Assembly: GCF_020519665.1 (NCBI RefSeq)
Contig: NZ_CP084703.1
Span: 1,426,001 to 1,490,000, forward strand
Reading direction: 5' to 3'
Source of the DNA: Bacillus shivajii
Lineage (GTDB): Bacteria > Bacillota > Bacilli > Bacillales > Salisediminibacteriaceae
DNA length: 64,000 nucleotides
Part shown: piece by piece, positions 29,864 to 39,671 of the stretch
How the letters are laid out: every line of letters starts with the position of its first letter
Position numbering within the stretch: position 1 is the first letter of the stretch
Translations under genes and position numbers: made by a program
Notes under the pieces: model-generated
Told to the model about the DNA's origin: nothing
The model's database searches: none
Seen by the model: the letters and a program-made list of their open reading frames with translations, nothing else

Positions 29864-30394
29864 TATTCCAAAATTTTAAAAAGGATGGTAGGTAGTATAA
29901 CAACAACCAAAGTATTCTCTTCGTTAAAGGATCGCCAATCGCCGAGTTTTCATTATTTGTATAAAAAAATCTAACGAATATATAGCGGAAAGTGAAAGGA
30001 TGCTATATAATGAAATATTGTGATTTCAATTTTTAAATACCGTTAATTGTATAAATTTTCACGAGAATGTCGACCATTTTGAAATGATGACAATGTCCCA
30101 ATAATAAATAATAAGTTGGGAAGGTGTAAGTCTAAATAAAGTGAGTTGCTTTCTTACATAAAACTATCATGAATGATAACGAAAATGTATATGATGTATA
30201 GTATGCATGAGTTGTCACTTTTTTTATGACAATCATGAACCCTTTTGTGAAAATTTTGTAAGGAATTTAGAAAAAAGATCAAATAAATTCTAAATGTCAA
30301 GACTTTTTATTTGATTTTTGGTAAAGATAGTAAATGTGACATAGAATTTATTCACATTAGAAGAAGGATTCTTATAAGGAATGTAGAATAGGAA
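29864..30394. other. 531-base noncoding gap before yqxD
   Basis: No gene is supported. It holds a 29-base fragment at 29924-29952 (TTAAAGGATCGCCAATCG and onward) that matches 44416-44444, a hairpin CATGA-TTGTCA / TGACAATCATG at 30206-30236, and a spaced inverted repeat AATGTGA-N12-TCACATT at 30333-30358 just before yqxD that could be an operator. It is strongly AT-rich. A small RNA is possible but not shown. Confidence 0.55.
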
Positions 30395-30865
30395 ATGATG
30401 AGAGATAATAAGAAGCAGATTTTTGTCGATGGAGATGCTTGTCCAGTCCTAAATGAAATAATTGAAGTTGCAAATAATTATGCTGCGGATGTGACTGTCG
30501 TGTCTTCTTACGCCCACTTTCGTACGTCTACTTACCCAGACTTTGTCAGTTATGTTTTTGTCGACCAAGAAAGGGAAGCAGCGGACTTAAAGATTATTAA
30601 TTTAATCGGTAAAGAAGATATTGCAATTACTGAGGACTTAGGTCTTGCAAGCCTGCTTTTAGGGAAAGGAGTAACTACGTTACATCCTAGGGGAAAGCAG
30701 ATCACTTTATCCGAAATTGAATATTTACTGGATATGCGTCATGACTCAGGAAAACGTCGTCGTGCAGGTCTTCGTACAAAAGGCCCAAAAAAATACACAA
30801 ACGAAGACAAACAAATATTTCAGAAAGAATTAGAAAAAATCTTGTCAAATAAAGAGGATTTTTGA
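30395..30865 (+). CDS. yqxD: UPF0178 family protein YqxD
   Basis: A 156-aa NYN/PIN-like protein (YaiI/YqxD family) of unknown role. Family blocks: FVDGDACPV near the start, acidic and Asp-rich ITEDLGLASLLL, TLHPRGKQIT, RHDSGKRRRAGLRTKGPKKYT. The PIN-like fold suggests nuclease activity, an inference. Two adjacent ATGs (30395, 30398) are possible starts and neither has a good binding site. It lies just before dnaG, as in B. subtilis. Confidence 0.9.
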   Translation: MMRDNKKQIFVDGDACPVLNEIIEVANNYAADVTVVSSYAHFRTSTYPDFVSYVFVDQEREAADLKIINLIGKEDIAITEDLGLASLLLGKGVTTLHPRGKQITLSEIEYLLDMRHDSGKRRRAGLRTKGPKKYTNEDKQIFQKELEKILSNKEDF

Positions 30866-30928
30866 CGTAGAAGGCGAAATTATAATACGCCAATTCTTTC
30901 TATTTACGAAAGAAGGCGGGTGAGTAAT

Positions 30929-32761
30929 GTGAGTCCACGCATTTCGGAAGAAAAAATAGAAGAAATTAGAAAATCCGTAGACATTGTGGACATGATTAGT
31001 GAATATGTTCAACTGAAAAAGCAAGGTAGAAACTTTGTAGGTTTGTGTCCGTTTCATGGAGAAAAAACACCTTCCTTTTCAGTTTCACCTGATAAACAGT
31101 TGTACCACTGTTTTGGGTGTGGTGCTGGTGGGAATGTCTTCTCTTTCCTAATGGAACTGGATGGATTATCCTTTATCGAATCCGTCGAAAAAATTGCAAA
31201 CCGAACGAATGTTGAATTGCCAGAGCTTGAATCAGGTCAAAAAGATGAAGACCGTTATGGGGAAGAGCGAAAGTACTGGTATAAAGGTCATGAATTGGCA
31301 GCTAAGCTTTATCATCATATATTGAGTGCTACCGATGAAGGAAGAGAAGCTCGTGAATACTTGCGAAAGCGCGGATTTACAAAGGAAGTGATTGACACTT
31401 TTCAAATTGGGTATGCACCAAATTCTTGGGATTTCTTAACAACCTTTCTTGAGAAAAGGCAGTTACCTATGAATGAGATTGTAAAAAGTGGTTTACTTGC
31501 TGTTAGAGAATTTGATCAAAAGCCTTTTGACAGATTTCGGGACCGAATAATGTTTCCGATTTGGGATAGACAAGGAAACATCATCGCTTTTGGTGGCCGA
31601 ATTTTAAAGGATGGAAATCCGAAGTATTTAAACAGTCCAGAGTCTGAAGTATTTAACAAAAGTCAAACGTTATACTCTTTTCATATAGCACGGCCTTCAA
31701 TGAGAAAAAAAAACGAAGCCATTTTATTTGAAGGTTATGTAGATGTTACATCCGCTTGGAGAGCGGGTATAGATAATGGGGTAGCAACCTTAGGCACGGC
31801 ATTAACAGAAGCACAAGGGAAAATGCTCCGAAGAAATGTCGATAAAGTTATCATTTGTTACGATTCAGACAATGCTGGTCAAGAAGCAACCTTTAAGAAT
31901 GCTCAACTTTTAGAACAACTAGGGTTAAATATAAGAGTAGCTCAATTACCTGATGGAAATGATCCAGATGATTATATTCGCGAAAACGGTTCTGAACGCT
32001 TTGTACAAAATATTATCGGTCAAAGTTTGACCTTTATGGGATTTAAGTTTCGCTTTTACCGAAAAGGCAAAAACTTAAATGACGAAGGGGACAGAATGGA
32101 ATATATTCAACAAGTCCTCACAGAAATTAGTAAGCTACCAAGGGCGGTGGAAAGGGACCATTACTTAAGGCAGTTAGCAGAAGAGTTTTCTTTGTCTCTT
32201 GATGCATTAAAGCAAGAACAAGTTCAAATTTATAAATCACATATACGTAAAGAAAAGCACGATCAAAATAATCGGCCGCTAGAGAAAAAAATGACTGTAC
32301 GGCCACAAAAAAAACTATTATCTGCACATGAGAACGCAGAGAGAATTTTATTAGCTTACATGCTACAAAAACGTGAGATTGCCGATCAAGTTCAAGAGAA
32401 GATTGGTGGAACGTTTAATATAGATGAACATCAAGCGATAGCTGCTCACCTATACAGTTTTTATGCAGAAGGATATGATTCTAATTTATCGTTTTTTATC
32501 GAACGACTTAATGATAAAGAATTAAAGCAGTTAGCAACTGAGCTTGCGATGATGACCCTTAATGAAGAATTGTCTGAGCAAGAACTGAATGATTATATTA
32601 AGCAAATTGAAAATTATCCTAAAAAAATTCAAATAAACGAATTAAAGCTTGAGCAAAAAAAAGCAGAAGAGTCTGGTCAAGTGGAAGAAGCAGCGAAAAT
32701 CGCTATGGATATCATTCAATTAGAACAACAGTTAAAAAATAGTATCAGAAATGATCTTTGA
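30929..32761 (+). CDS. dnaG: DNA primase
   Basis: Primase of 610 aa that makes RNA primers at the replication fork. The N-terminal zinc domain has CPFHGEKTPSFSVSPDKQLYHCFGCGAGG (Cys/His ligands in two halves, near 38-65). The TOPRIM core has LFEGYVDVTSAW and the acidic CYDSDNAGQ. A C-terminal helicase-interacting domain follows (about 450-610). GTG 30929 after AAGGCGGGTG is preferred to GTG 30920, which overlaps the binding site. It forms the dnaG-sigA macromolecular synthesis unit. Confidence 0.97.
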   Translation: MSPRISEEKIEEIRKSVDIVDMISEYVQLKKQGRNFVGLCPFHGEKTPSFSVSPDKQLYHCFGCGAGGNVFSFLMELDGLSFIESVEKIANRTNVELPELESGQKDEDRYGEERKYWYKGHELAAKLYHHILSATDEGREAREYLRKRGFTKEVIDTFQIGYAPNSWDFLTTFLEKRQLPMNEIVKSGLLAVREFDQKPFDRFRDRIMFPIWDRQGNIIAFGGRILKDGNPKYLNSPESEVFNKSQTLYSFHIARPSMRKKNEAILFEGYVDVTSAWRAGIDNGVATLGTALTEAQGKMLRRNVDKVIICYDSDNAGQEATFKNAQLLEQLGLNIRVAQLPDGNDPDDYIRENGSERFVQNIIGQSLTFMGFKFRFYRKGKNLNDEGDRMEYIQQVLTEISKLPRAVERDHYLRQLAEEFSLSLDALKQEQVQIYKSHIRKEKHDQNNRPLEKKMTVRPQKKLLSAHENAERILLAYMLQKREIADQVQEKIGGTFNIDEHQAIAAHLYSFYAEGYDSNLSFFIERLNDKELKQLATELAMMTLNEELSEQELNDYIKQIENYPKKIQINELKLEQKKAEESGQVEEAAKIAMDIIQLEQQLKNSIRNDL

Positions 32762-32793
32762 ATTTGTCGTGAATTACAGGAAGGAGGGATCGC

Positions 32794-33909
32794 ATGGCTG
32801 AGAAACCAATTCGTCCGATGGCGGAAGGGGATTTAACCATCGATCAAGTAAAAGAGCAATTAGTGGAGCTTGGGAAAAAACGGGGGATACTAAACTATAC
32901 AGAAATCACTGAACGTTTAGGCGTTTTTGATCAAGATTCTGATCAAATGGATGAGTTCTTCGAATACCTTGGTGAACAAGGGGTTGAAATATTAAACGAA
33001 AATGAATCTGTTCCAAGTTTGAAACAAGTTGAAAAAGAGGAAGAATTTGACCTTAATGACTTAAGTGTACCACCAGGGATTAAAATAAATGACCCTGTTA
33101 GAATGTACTTAAAAGAAATTGGTCGTGTCCCATTATTATCTGGTCAAGAAGAGATTGAGCTGGCGAAGAAAATTGAAGACGGAGACGAAGAATCAAAACG
33201 TCGTTTAGCTGAAGCAAACTTACGTCTAGTTGTTAGTATTGCAAAGCGTTATGTCGGTCGTGGAATGCTCTTTTTAGACCTTATCCAAGAAGGAAACATG
33301 GGTCTTATTAAAGCCGTTGAGAAATTCGATTACAATAAAGGGTATAAGTTTAGTACTTATGCAACTTGGTGGATTCGTCAAGCAATTACTAGAGCGATCG
33401 CCGATCAAGCAAGAACGATCCGTATTCCTGTGCATATGGTAGAAACAATTAATAAACTTATTCGTGTACAACGACAGTTATTGCAAGACCTAGGGAGAGA
33501 GCCAACACCTGAGGAAGTTTCTAAAGAAATGGACCTTACTCCAGAAAAGGTTCGTGAAATCTTGAAAATCGCTCAAGAGCCTGTTTCTTTAGAAACCCCT
33601 ATTGGTGAAGAAGATGACTCTCACTTAGGTGACTTCATTGAAGACCAGGAAGCATTAGCACCATCAGATGCTGCTGCTTATGAATTATTAAAAGAACAGC
33701 TTGAAGATGTTTTGGATACGTTAACTGATCGTGAAGAAAACGTCTTACGTCTTCGCTTCGGTTTAGATGATGGTAGAACACGTACACTTGAAGAAGTTGG
33801 AAAAGTCTTTGGTGTAACGAGAGAGCGTATTCGTCAAATTGAAGCAAAAGCTTTAAGAAAACTTCGTCACCCAAGCCGAAGTAAACGATTAAAGGATTTC
33901 TTAGAGTAA
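32794..33909 (+). CDS. sigA: Primary sigma factor SigA
   Basis: Housekeeping sigma-70 factor of 371 aa. Region 1.1 is short (about 1-80); region 1.2 has [16 protein letters not shown]; region 2 has [31 protein letters not shown] and [17 protein letters not shown]; region 3 has [13 protein letters not shown]; region 4 has [37 protein letters not shown] precedes ATG 32794. A terminator directly follows. Confidence 0.99.
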   Translation: MAEKPIRPMAEGDLTIDQVKEQLVELGKKRGILNYTEITERLGVFDQDSDQMDEFFEYLGEQGVEILNENESVPSLKQVEKEEEFDLNDLSVPPGIKINDPVRMYLKEIGRVPLLSGQEEIELAKKIEDGDEESKRRLAEANLRLVVSIAKRYVGRGMLFLDLIQEGNMGLIKAVEKFDYNKGYKFSTYATWWIRQAITRAIADQARTIRIPVHMVETINKLIRVQRQLLQDLGREPTPEEVSKEMDLTPEKVREILKIAQEPVSLETPIGEEDDSHLGDFIEDQEALAPSDAAAYELLKEQLEDVLDTLTDREENVLRLRFGLDDGRTRTLEEVGKVFGVTRERIRQIEAKALRKLRHPSRSKRLKDFLE

Positions 33910-33919
33910 TCTTTGATCA

Positions 33920-33948
33920 AAGCCTGACATTTGTCAGGCTTTTCTTTT
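33920..33948 (+). terminator. Terminator after sigA
   Basis: AGCCTGACA / TGTCAGGCT stem with a short TT loop, then TTTCTTTT. Confidence 0.9.
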
Positions 33949-34124
33949 GCACTTTGTTTGGACAAGGAGGAAGTTCTTTACGATCTTAATCTTCATACTC
34001 CTATTGTGAAAAACTGAGAACCCTTTTATTGGCTAGTTTGATTTACTCATTTTTTTTAGATTTCTAAACATATTTATCGAATGAACGATATAAACGATAT
34101 GAAAATTTATATATAGGTGATCCA

Positions 34125-34673
34125 ATGGACGAACGTAAAAAAATCATCGTTAATGAAATAAAATATTGGCGAAAAAATAAACTATTGCCGGCAACGTACT
34201 GTAACTTTTTACTTCAGTTATATTCTGAAGGGACTGAAGATGTTGGACATGAAAGAAACAATAAGCAAAAACGTTCTATGTTAAAATATATAAAGCCCTT
34301 CACACATTCAGTTTTTCTATTAGCGATGATAACGCTAACATTTCTTGTCATTTATTTTACTCAGTTTTCGGATACAATGCAAATCACAATGATAAGCTTT
34401 GCATTAATCGTTGCAATATTAGGCTCGGCTTACTTTCACCGTAAAGGTGTAGCTGTTGTTCATCTTTATGTTATTTCAGCAGCATTTTTATCCTTTATTT
34501 TAACCATTCAATTAGTAGACAAATTGTTTCCTGAACAACCATTTGTACTAGGAGGAACAATTGTTGGATTGTGCACTCTTTGGATATTTTCTGGATTACG
34601 TTGGAAGTTTCAATATTTATTTATAGCTGGTGGGACCGGTATTATTCTTTTCTTCTCCTTTTTACTTCTGTAA
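34125..34673 (+). CDS. Membrane protein of unknown function
   Basis: A 182-aa protein. Residues 1-55 are cytoplasmic and charged, with KYWRKNKLLPATYCNFLLQLYSEG, an N-terminal motif shared by several Bacillus membrane proteins. Four or five hydrophobic segments fill residues 62-182. ATG 34125 follows AGGTGAT. No catalytic motif is visible. It stands between sigA and a phosphodiesterase gene, with no evidence of a shared pathway. Confidence 0.75.
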   Translation: MDERKKIIVNEIKYWRKNKLLPATYCNFLLQLYSEGTEDVGHERNNKQKRSMLKYIKPFTHSVFLLAMITLTFLVIYFTQFSDTMQITMISFALIVAILGSAYFHRKGVAVVHLYVISAAFLSFILTIQLVDKLFPEQPFVLGGTIVGLCTLWIFSGLRWKFQYLFIAGGTGIILFFSFLLL

Positions 34674-34716
34674 ATAAGCTTAATATACGATAACTTTACG
34701 AATGAGGTGAGAATAA

Positions 34717-35442
34717 ATGGATATTATCGCTCATCGCGGAAATAAGCGTTATACCCCTGAGAATACGTTAGCTGCTTTTTATTCCGCTGCGACTTATCCG
34801 ATTGATGGCATTGAATTTGATATACAGTGGACAAAAGATTTTGTTCCGGTCGTATTTCATGATGAGAAAATTGATCGTACGACAAATGGAAGTGGATTGG
34901 TCAAATCATTTACATATGCAGAGTTAAGGCAGTTTGATGCTGGCAGTTGGTTTGATGAACAATTTCGTGGAGAGAAAATTCCCTCTTTTGAAGAAGTATT
35001 AAACTGGGCTTCAAATAATACACTGACTCTTCACGTAGAAATAAAAATTCAAAAAAGTGGATATGATAGGTTATTGCAACCATTTATTAACTTAATAAAA
35101 ATGAACAATATGGAGCATCGAATTGTTATTTCTTCATTTGACCATGCAGTGTTAAAAAAAGTAAAAGAACAATTACCAAGTATACGCACAGCATTTTTAA
35201 CAAAGTTTCCTATTTTACGCGCTGTAAAATATGCAAAAAACATTGTGGCTGATGCGATTCATATTCGTCATTCGTATCAAGCTTCTAAATTTTATAGAAG
35301 GTGGACGAAATATGATTTGCCAGTTCGAGTGTATAATGTTCACCGGTTGAGAGATGCAATGAAATGCTCACAACTAAAAGTTGATGCAATTATTACAAAC
35401 GATCCGCGGCAAATGACTGAAGTTTTTCGAAAAGAAGATTAA
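34717..35442 (+). CDS. Glycerophosphodiester phosphodiesterase
   Basis: A 241-aa cytoplasmic GDPD-family TIM barrel that releases glycerol 3-phosphate from glycerophosphodiesters. IIAHRGNKRYTPENTLAAF has the catalytic His-Arg, GIEFDIQWTKDFVPVVFHD the metal-binding Glu-Asp and catalytic His, TTNGSG and LHVEIK further active-site residues, and DAIITNDPRQM the end of the barrel. No signal peptide. AGGTGAG precedes ATG 34717. Resembles UgpQ-type enzymes; the precise substrate is not given by sequence. Confidence 0.92.
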   Translation: MDIIAHRGNKRYTPENTLAAFYSAATYPIDGIEFDIQWTKDFVPVVFHDEKIDRTTNGSGLVKSFTYAELRQFDAGSWFDEQFRGEKIPSFEEVLNWASNNTLTLHVEIKIQKSGYDRLLQPFINLIKMNNMEHRIVISSFDHAVLKKVKEQLPSIRTAFLTKFPILRAVKYAKNIVADAIHIRHSYQASKFYRRWTKYDLPVRVYNVHRLRDAMKCSQLKVDAIITNDPRQMTEVFRKED

Positions 35443-35571
35443 TCTTCACGTTTTTACTTTTCTATTGAGTAATTATGAAGTACAATATAATATAGCTTTG
35501 CTGGAATCATTTATTTTCCAAGCAAGAAAATTATAAAGGTAACTTTTAATTGTTGAAGGAGGTACATACTC

Positions 35572-35928
35572 ATGAAAGGGAGACCCCTTTATCCTTTCGC
35601 ATTAACTGCTGTACTAGGAATTGGTTTAATCATCATTCTTTCTTTTGTAGGGATTAACCAACAAGATATGGCAGGAGAAGATGGGGACGGAGATGCAGAG
35701 CAGCAATTCGATAGTCCATACGAGTTAGGTGAGCACGTATATCAAGAATCATGTATCGCGTGTCACGGTGGAGACCTTGAAGGTGCATCTGGTCCTGGAT
35801 TATCCGGTCTAAGTAAAGACGAAATCATTCATGCGATTGAAGAAGGTCCTGGAACAATGCCAGCCGGCCTAGTAGGTGGAGAAGATGCTGATGCAGTAGC
35901 GGAGTATATTCTATCCGAAACTGAATAA
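35572..35928 (+). CDS. cccA: Membrane-anchored cytochrome c-550
   Basis: A 118-aa c-type cytochrome. An N-terminal membrane anchor (about 8-28) precedes an acidic linker rich in Asp and Glu, then a heme domain: CIACHGGDLEGASGPGL contains the CxxCH heme site and GTMPAG the axial methionine. It would carry electrons on the outer face of the membrane. The very acidic linker is a trait seen in alkaliphiles. GAAGGAGG precedes ATG. The place before trmK is that of B. subtilis cccA. Confidence 0.93.
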   Translation: MKGRPLYPFALTAVLGIGLIIILSFVGINQQDMAGEDGDGDAEQQFDSPYELGEHVYQESCIACHGGDLEGASGPGLSGLSKDEIIHAIEEGPGTMPAGLVGGEDADAVAEYILSETE

Positions 35929-36004
35929 ACAACTTCTGTTCACATAACCATAGTGGACTAGCAGTTTTAACCTTCGTACATTTATGATACGATAAACAAC
36001 GAGG

Positions 36005-36034
36005 AAAAGAAGGATAAGTATCCTTCTTTTTTTC
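36005..36034 (+). terminator. Terminator after cccA
   Basis: AAGAAGGATA / TATCCTTCTT stem followed by TTTTT. Confidence 0.85.
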
Positions 36035-36085
36035 TATCTGAATATATAGCATACATAATATGAATTTAAAGAAATGGTGAAAAAG

Positions 36086-36796
36086 ATGACGAAACATAAA
36101 TTGTCTAAACGCTTACATAAAGTTGCTTTTTTTATTAAAGAAGGAGCATCTGTTGCTGATATTGGTTCCGATCATGCATATTTACCGGTTTATTTAATAA
36201 AAGAGAATATCGCAAAATATGCAGTCGCAGGAGAAGTTAATGAAGGTCCTTTTTTATCAGCACAAAAACAAGTTCGAATGAACTTACTTGAAGAAGCCAT
36301 TCATGTAAAGTTAGGAAATGGCTTGGCTGTTTTAGAAGGAGAGAAGGTCGATACTGTTGTTGTAGCTGGTATGGGAGGGCCGTTAATTCGGACAATTCTT
36401 GAAGAAGGAAAAGCTCATTTAACAAACGTAGAGAGGTTAGTTTTACAGCCGAATATAGCAGCTGACCATATCCGTAAATGGCTTATAGATAATAAGTGGT
36501 TATTAATTGATGAAGCACTTGTAGAAGAAGATGGACATATTTATGAAGTTCTCGTTGCAGAACGTGGGAACCCCTTATTTGCATATTCAGAAGATCGAGA
36601 AAAAGAAATTTGGCTAGGACCAATATTGTTAAAGTACAAAAACTCCACTTTTAACGAAAAATGGAATAGGGAATTAGAACAGCTAGAAAAAATATATGAG
36701 ATCATGCAATCTGCTTCTAGTGATTCGAAAGAGGTAGCGAATAAACTTGATGAAGTAAAAAAGAAAATTCATTGGCTGAAGGAGGAGTTAACATGA
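36086..36796 (+). CDS. trmK: tRNA (adenine22-N1)-methyltransferase TrmK
   Basis: A 236-aa SAM-dependent enzyme that methylates A22 of tRNA. The Rossmann core has VADIGSDHAYLPVYL (motif I), GEVNEGPF, VVVAGMGGPLI and QPNIAADHIRKWL. A C-terminal coiled coil (about 185-236) is typical. GGTGA lies just before ATG 36086; ATG 36074 is also in frame. Its stop overlaps the yqfO start (ATGA), the usual trmK-yqfO coupling. Confidence 0.93.
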   Translation: MTKHKLSKRLHKVAFFIKEGASVADIGSDHAYLPVYLIKENIAKYAVAGEVNEGPFLSAQKQVRMNLLEEAIHVKLGNGLAVLEGEKVDTVVVAGMGGPLIRTILEEGKAHLTNVERLVLQPNIAADHIRKWLIDNKWLLIDEALVEEDGHIYEVLVAERGNPLFAYSEDREKEIWLGPILLKYKNSTFNEKWNRELEQLEKIYEIMQSASSDSKEVANKLDEVKKKIHWLKEELT

Positions 36797-37911
36797 AGCT
36801 TGCAAATGGACAAACGATCATTCAAGCGTTCGAATCCTTTTCTCCAAAATCATTTGCGGTCGAAGGAGATAAAATAGGATTACAAGTTGGGACGTTAAAC
36901 AAACCGATAAAAAGAGTAATGATTGCTCTTGATGTGTTAGACTCAGTTGTCGATGAAGCGATTGAACAAGAAGCTGACTTGATTATAGCTCATCATCCGA
37001 TTATTTTTAAGCCAATTAAAGCGTTGCGAACAGATCAAGTATACGGAAAAACGATTGAAAAACTTATTAAACATGACATTGCTGTTTATGTCGCTCACAC
37101 AAACTTAGATGTTGCACCTGGTGGCGTAAATGATTTAATGGCAGAGGCACTTAAATTAACGAACACAGAAGTACTTGTAGAGACTACAGAAGATAAATTG
37201 AAAAAGGTCGTTGTATACGTGCCTAAAGAACAAGCAGATGATGTTCGAGATGCTTTAGGGAATGCGGGCGCAGGCCATATTGGTAATTATTCGCACTGCT
37301 CATTTAATTCGGAAGGAACAGGGGCTTTTAAGCCAGGTGAAGGTACGGACCCATTCATTGGTGAACAAGGTAAAATGGAATATGTTGATGAAGTGAAAGT
37401 CGAAACGGTATATCCAGCTTCCATCGAAAAAAGGGTTATTCGAGCATTAGTTAAAGCTCACCCATATGAAGAAGTCGCTTACGACATATATGAGATGGCC
37501 ACACCAGGAAAACAGTATGGTTTAGGTAGAATCGGTTATTTAAATGAAAAAATGACACTCTCCCAATTTGCAGACCATGTCAAAGAAGCATTTAATGTTA
37601 AGGGAGTTCGCGTTGTTGGAGATATAAATAAAAAGGTTGAAAAAGTAGCTGTATTAGGTGGAGATGGAAATAAATATGTTTCTGCTGCAATGTTTAAAGG
37701 TGCAGATGTATATGTAACCGGTGATTTATATTATCACGTGGCTCACGATGCAATGCTAGAAGGTTTAGCAATGGTTGACCCTGGTCATAATGTAGAAAAG
37801 ATTATGAAAGAAGGCGTACAATCGTTTATCGACCAATTTGTCAAAGAAAAAGGATATGATACAAAGGTAATAACTTCAAAAATCCATACAGATCCTTTTC
37901 AGTTCATGTAA
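36793..37911 (+). CDS. yqfO: Nif3-like dinuclear metal protein YqfO
   Basis: A 372-aa protein of the Nif3 / GTP cyclohydrolase I type 2 family. The two halves of the metal site are seen: LIIAHHPIIFK and HTNLDVAPGG in front, VYVTGDLYYH and DPGHNVEK at the end. A PII-like inserted domain (about 130-240) is typical of the Bacillus form. Real activity is not known. AGGAGG lies seven bases before ATG 36793. A very strong terminator follows. Confidence 0.94.
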   Translation: MKLANGQTIIQAFESFSPKSFAVEGDKIGLQVGTLNKPIKRVMIALDVLDSVVDEAIEQEADLIIAHHPIIFKPIKALRTDQVYGKTIEKLIKHDIAVYVAHTNLDVAPGGVNDLMAEALKLTNTEVLVETTEDKLKKVVVYVPKEQADDVRDALGNAGAGHIGNYSHCSFNSEGTGAFKPGEGTDPFIGEQGKMEYVDEVKVETVYPASIEKRVIRALVKAHPYEEVAYDIYEMATPGKQYGLGRIGYLNEKMTLSQFADHVKEAFNVKGVRVVGDINKKVEKVAVLGGDGNKYVSAAMFKGADVYVTGDLYYHVAHDAMLEGLAMVDPGHNVEKIMKEGVQSFIDQFVKEKGYDTKVITSKIHTDPFQFM

Positions 37912-37954
37912 AAAAGTGCTAGGGCACATTAGAGGTGCCTAGCACTTTTTTTAT
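37912..37954 (+). terminator. Terminator after yqfO
   Basis: AAAAGTGCTAGGGCAC pairs with GTGCCTAGCACTTTT over a short loop, followed by T residues. Confidence 0.92.
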
Positions 37955-38428
37955 TTATTTTTAATTAGTTTAGGAAATTATAAAATATGTGCTTGGCTTG
38001 ACTCCTGTGTCACTTCGTTTTACTCTTCGCAAAGCTGCAAGAAAGCAAACTCAATGCCGTAGCTTCTCTCGAGGTCGCTTCGCCCCGTCACTTGAAGTCT
38101 TGAGCGACTTCTTCATGCCGGCTAATCCAACGAGCGTTTACTTCACGAATGTGCGTCGAGTTGCCTCGACGGATACACTACATCGCTTCGCTAGTAGAGG
38201 AAGAGGCAGCGATGAGCAAAACTTCATCGAATAACTACGAATTGTCTCGACGGACAAAGCTTCATAGCTTTACTGGAAGAGGAAGAGACACGTTTTCCTT
38301 GTTCCTGCGCCGCTACGCTTGCTCGTCACAACTCGCCGTAATTTCAAAGAAGCCGTTGCTCGTTGCTCCTGCGATTACTCGTCGCAAAAGTGTCGCTCGT
38401 GTACAAGGCGCTTGCGCTTTTGTTGTTA
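37955..38428. repeat. GC-rich repeat cluster between yqfO and ispH
   Basis: No gene is supported in this 474-base gap. It holds TCGAG-TTGC-CTCGA (38156-38169), two GTAGAGGAAGAGGCA-type blocks, TCCTGCGCCGCTACGCTTGC (38303 on), GAAGCCGTTGCTCGTTGCTC (38350 on, also at 44082), TCCTGCGATTACTCGTCGCA (38367-38386) and AAGGCGCTTGCGCTTTTGTT near 38405, shared with 14465. The GC content is visibly above that of the flanking genes. It abuts the 3' end of ispH. Confidence 0.8.
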
Positions 38429-39379
38429 TCATGTGTTTTGTTTTTTCTTTACTTTTGGTAAGATCTTTGTCAATTTAACAGTGCTAGTGGCATCCCATGT
38501 ATGAGGATCATCTTCATCGAATTGTTCAATAAATTTAATGACCTCTTTTGTAATAGGTGTTGGGGTGCTGGCACCAGATGTTACAGCAACTTTCTCGTTT
38601 CCTTTGAGCCATTCAACGTTTAACTCATTAACATTAGAGATTCTATAAGCTGGAGTTCCAGCAATCTCTTTTGATACTTGCGCCAAACGGTTGGAATTGT
38701 TACTTTTTGGGTCACCGACAACGATAAGGAGGTCTGCTTCCTTTGCTTGTTCGGCAACAGCCTCTTGTCTTACTTGTGTTGCTAAACAAATTTCATTATG
38801 AACTTCAGCATGTGGATATTTTTTTATTGCTGCATTCATTATGTGAGAAACATCCCATTGGCTCATTGTTGTTTGATTAGTAATAATAATTTTTTCGGAG
38901 TTTATGTCTAAGTTTTCTACATCTTTTTCTGATTCTACAAGGTTTACAATGTCTGGAGCAACACCGACCGCCCCTTCAGGTTCTGGATGTCCTTTTTTTC
39001 CGATATAAATGATTTGATAACCTTCTTCTTCTTTTTCACGAATTAAATCGTGCGTTCTAGTGACATCAGGGCACGTTGCATCGACAGTTGTTAATCCTTT
39101 ATCTTTAGCCATTTTTCGTACTTCAGGGGAAACACCGTGTGCTGTGAAAATGACTGTACCTTTGTCAACTTTGTTTAATATCTCAAGTCGGTTAGGACCA
39201 TCCAAAGTAATAATACCATCTTCGTTAAAGGCATCAGTTACATGTTTGTTATGAACGATCATTCCTAGAATATAAATAGGTCTAGGTAAATCCAGATTCG
39301 CCGCTGCTTGCCGTGCTAATACCATTGCATCTACAACACCATAGCAATAACCGCGCGGTGAAATTTTGATGACTTCCAT
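38429..39379 (-). CDS. ispH: 4-hydroxy-3-methylbut-2-enyl diphosphate reductase
   Basis: Last enzyme of the MEP isoprenoid pathway (316 aa), an iron-sulfur reductase that makes IPP and DMAPP. The three cluster cysteines are in [14 protein letters not shown] and EICLATQ; THE-like [10 protein letters not shown] and [10 protein letters not shown] are active-site blocks. The start at 39379 follows GAGGAGG on the minus strand. ispG, the enzyme before it in the pathway, lies at 56187. It is read toward the repeat cluster. Confidence 0.96.
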   Translation of the reverse strand: MEVIKISPRGYCYGVVDAMVLARQAAANLDLPRPIYILGMIVHNKHVTDAFNEDGIITLDGPNRLEILNKVDKGTVIFTAHGVSPEVRKMAKDKGLTTVDATCPDVTRTHDLIREKEEEGYQIIYIGKKGHPEPEGAVGVAPDIVNLVESEKDVENLDINSEKIIITNQTTMSQWDVSHIMNAAIKKYPHAEVHNEICLATQVRQEAVAEQAKEADLLIVVGDPKSNNSNRLAQVSKEIAGTPAYRISNVNELNVEWLKGNEKVAVTSGASTPTPITKEVIKFIEQFDEDDPHTWDATSTVKLTKILPKVKKKQNT

Positions 39380-39539
39380 ACGGAATCCTCCTCTATGTTC
39401 AAAGCAAATATCTTTCTCATTAACCTTGTATTATTATAAAGGCAAAGTGGGTGTAATGACAAACGTTGAAATTTACAAAGATAGACTGCTTATGGACCAG
39501 AAGAAATGGCGAAATATACATACTGTGCAAGGCTGCATA

Positions 39540-39577
39540 AAAAAGAACGCTTACGTATTAACGCAAGGCGTCCTTTT
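39540..39577 (-). terminator. Terminator for the CarD-family gene
   Basis: On the minus strand ACGCCTTGCG and CGTAAGCGT pair with a bulge, followed by TCTTTTTTA. It lies between the CarD-like gene and ispH, both on the minus strand. Confidence 0.55.
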
Positions 39578-39671
39578 ATTGCTTGTAACGATATCTTAGT
39601 AGACAGACTTTTCACATTTACATTTAAATATTGAAAATTTCCTATCTACAATTACTTCATTATCGAAATTT

